Notes under the pieces: model-generated
Databases searched by the model: none
Seen by the model: only the letters and a program-made list of their open reading frames with translations
Told to the model about the DNA's origin: nothing
Part shown: positions 6,935 through 7,544 of the stretch, one piece after another
Position numbering within the stretch: the first letter of the stretch is position 1
Layout of the letters: every line of letters starts with the position of its first letter
Program-made: the position numbers and the translations under genes
Origin: Treponema sp.
GTDB taxonomy: Bacteria > Spirochaetota > Spirochaetia > Treponematales > Treponemataceae
Direction of reading: 5' to 3'
Length of the DNA stretch: 7,544 bases
Assembly (NCBI GenBank): GCA_017613485.1
Contig: JAGADS010000032.1
Span: forward strand, 1 to 7,544

Positions 6935-6963
6935 AGATTGCCGGAGCAAGTCCGGCAATGACA
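6935..6963 (-). repeat. 29-base palindromic repeat, copy C, inverted relative to copy B
   Basis: The stem ATTGCCGGA / TCCGGCAAT (6937-6945 and 6951-6959) closes the loop GCAAG. Read on the minus strand, the unit has the same TGTC lead and CTTGC loop as the family. With copy B it forms a head-to-head inverted pair whose outer ends TGTCATTG (6892-6899) and CAATGACA (6956-6963) also complement each other. It lies between two convergent genes and could serve as a two-way terminator. Confidence 0.8.
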
Positions 6964-6989
6964 TTCAGTTCTTCCCAATGATTGTTTTC

Positions 6990-7544
6990 TTAGAAGTGGA
7001 GACGAACTCCTGCCTCAAAACCATGTCCCTTGTACTCAAATCCCGGATAGCTTTTGAAATTCCATGCCGCAAAAGCCTCAAGAGGCCCTGCTACCATTGC
7101 ACCTGCCTCCAGGTGTGACTCAAAGAAAATTCCATCTGATCCGGCGAAATCCTCTTCCTGAAGGAACTGCCAGTTTACACGCCATTCAATCAAAACAGGC
7201 TTGATTGGATAAGAGCGGAGGATAAAACCTGCAATAAGGCTGTCGCCGATAGGAATATTTATGTAATGGTTCCACTGCATGTAAAAGAAAGCAGAGAATG
7301 GGTTTGTCTGGATAAGGGCAAAGTCACCACCTATGCGAAGGTTGGCCTTGTAGCCTGATTCTGCCAGATAAGGATTTCCGTCAGCTGTATTGAAAAATGA
7401 ATTAAACTCAATAACCGGACCAAAGAATTTCCACAAGAGGCCCTCAAACCTTGTTGAATTACCCATCCAAAGATTGATGTCACAGAACATGGATGTGTCT
7501 AATGCAAATCGGTAGAAATGGTTTGCATAGCTCAGGTCAAAGGC
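6990..7544 (-). CDS. Outer-membrane beta-barrel protein, C-terminal part (5' end outside the window)
   Basis: The minus-strand frame stays open from the TAA at 6990-6992 to the right edge, giving at least 184 residues; the Met at 7488-7490 is internal, since 18 more open codons precede it (AFDLSYANHFYRFALDTS). The protein shows alternating polar and hydrophobic residues rich in Trp, Tyr, Phe and Gly, such as FSAFFYMQWNHYINI and LIEWRVNWQFL, separated by short turns, and it ends in VRLHF. A terminal Phe preceded by an amphipathic strand is the usual signal for insertion by the BAM machinery, so an outer-membrane barrel with eight or more visible strands is likely. I cannot name the family or ligand. 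Its gene converges on hisC, with the inverted repeat pair between them. Confidence 0.75.
   Translation of the reverse strand, partial: AFDLSYANHFYRFALDTSMFCDINLWMGNSTRFEGLLWKFFGPVIEFNSFFNTADGNPYLAESGYKANLRIGGDFALIQTNPFSAFFYMQWNHYINIPIGDSLIAGFILRSYPIKPVLIEWRVNWQFLQEEDFAGSDGIFFESHLEAGAMVAGPLEAFAAWNFKSYPGFEYKGHGFEAGVRLHF

Noticed and set aside
6892..6963. CRISPR array
   Set aside because: Only two oppositely oriented palindromic units are present, without regular spacing or spacers.
6891..7118. Plus-strand open frame after hisC
   Set aside because: It runs through the inverted repeats and antisense to the outer-membrane protein gene, without a ribosome site or protein-like composition.

Overview
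The window looks like chromosomal DNA from a spirochaete, most likely a gut or rumen type Treponema. This is inferred from the gene set (an ABC importer of the polyamine type, an orphan-looking hisC, a large hypothetical protein with spirochaete-like character, and an outer-membrane barrel ending in Phe), from moderate base composition, and from short palindromic repeats between genes. No rRNA, tRNA, CRISPR array, transposase or phage gene was found.

Layout: (1) 1-277 is an AT-rich leader with a perfect TATAAT box and a likely 5' UTR. (2) 278-3353 is a tightly coupled potA-potB-potC operon on the + strand, with ATGA overlaps at both junctions. potC carries one in-frame TGA at 2805-2807, after which the PotC reading frame continues cleanly in the same frame to 3353. 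No potD (substrate-binding protein) follows. (3) 3354-3751 is a roughly 400-base noncoding gap with two hairpins after potC, a third long imperfect hairpin at 3570-3636, and a strong promoter placed so close to the next ATG that the mRNA should be leaderless or nearly so. (4) 3752-6847 holds a 643-residue protein of unknown function followed 12 bases later by hisC, probably one transcript. (5) 6848-6989 separates hisC from a convergent gene and contains two copies of the same 29-base palindromic repeat in opposite orientation. (6) 6990-7544 is the 3' end of a minus-strand outer-membrane beta-barrel gene that runs off the right edge.

How the parts fit: PotA (ATPase) and PotB/PotC (permeases) would form the inner-membrane part of a spermidine/putrescine importer, but as read here PotC is cut in its second membrane segment and the binding protein is absent from its usual place. 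The importer is therefore either recently inactivated, affected by a sequence error, or rescued by readthrough. The unknown protein and HisC share a transcript but no functional link is evident. The most interesting observations are the single TGA in potC, the predicted leaderless gene, the repeat family with compensatory stem changes, and the unexplained structured element at 3570-3636.
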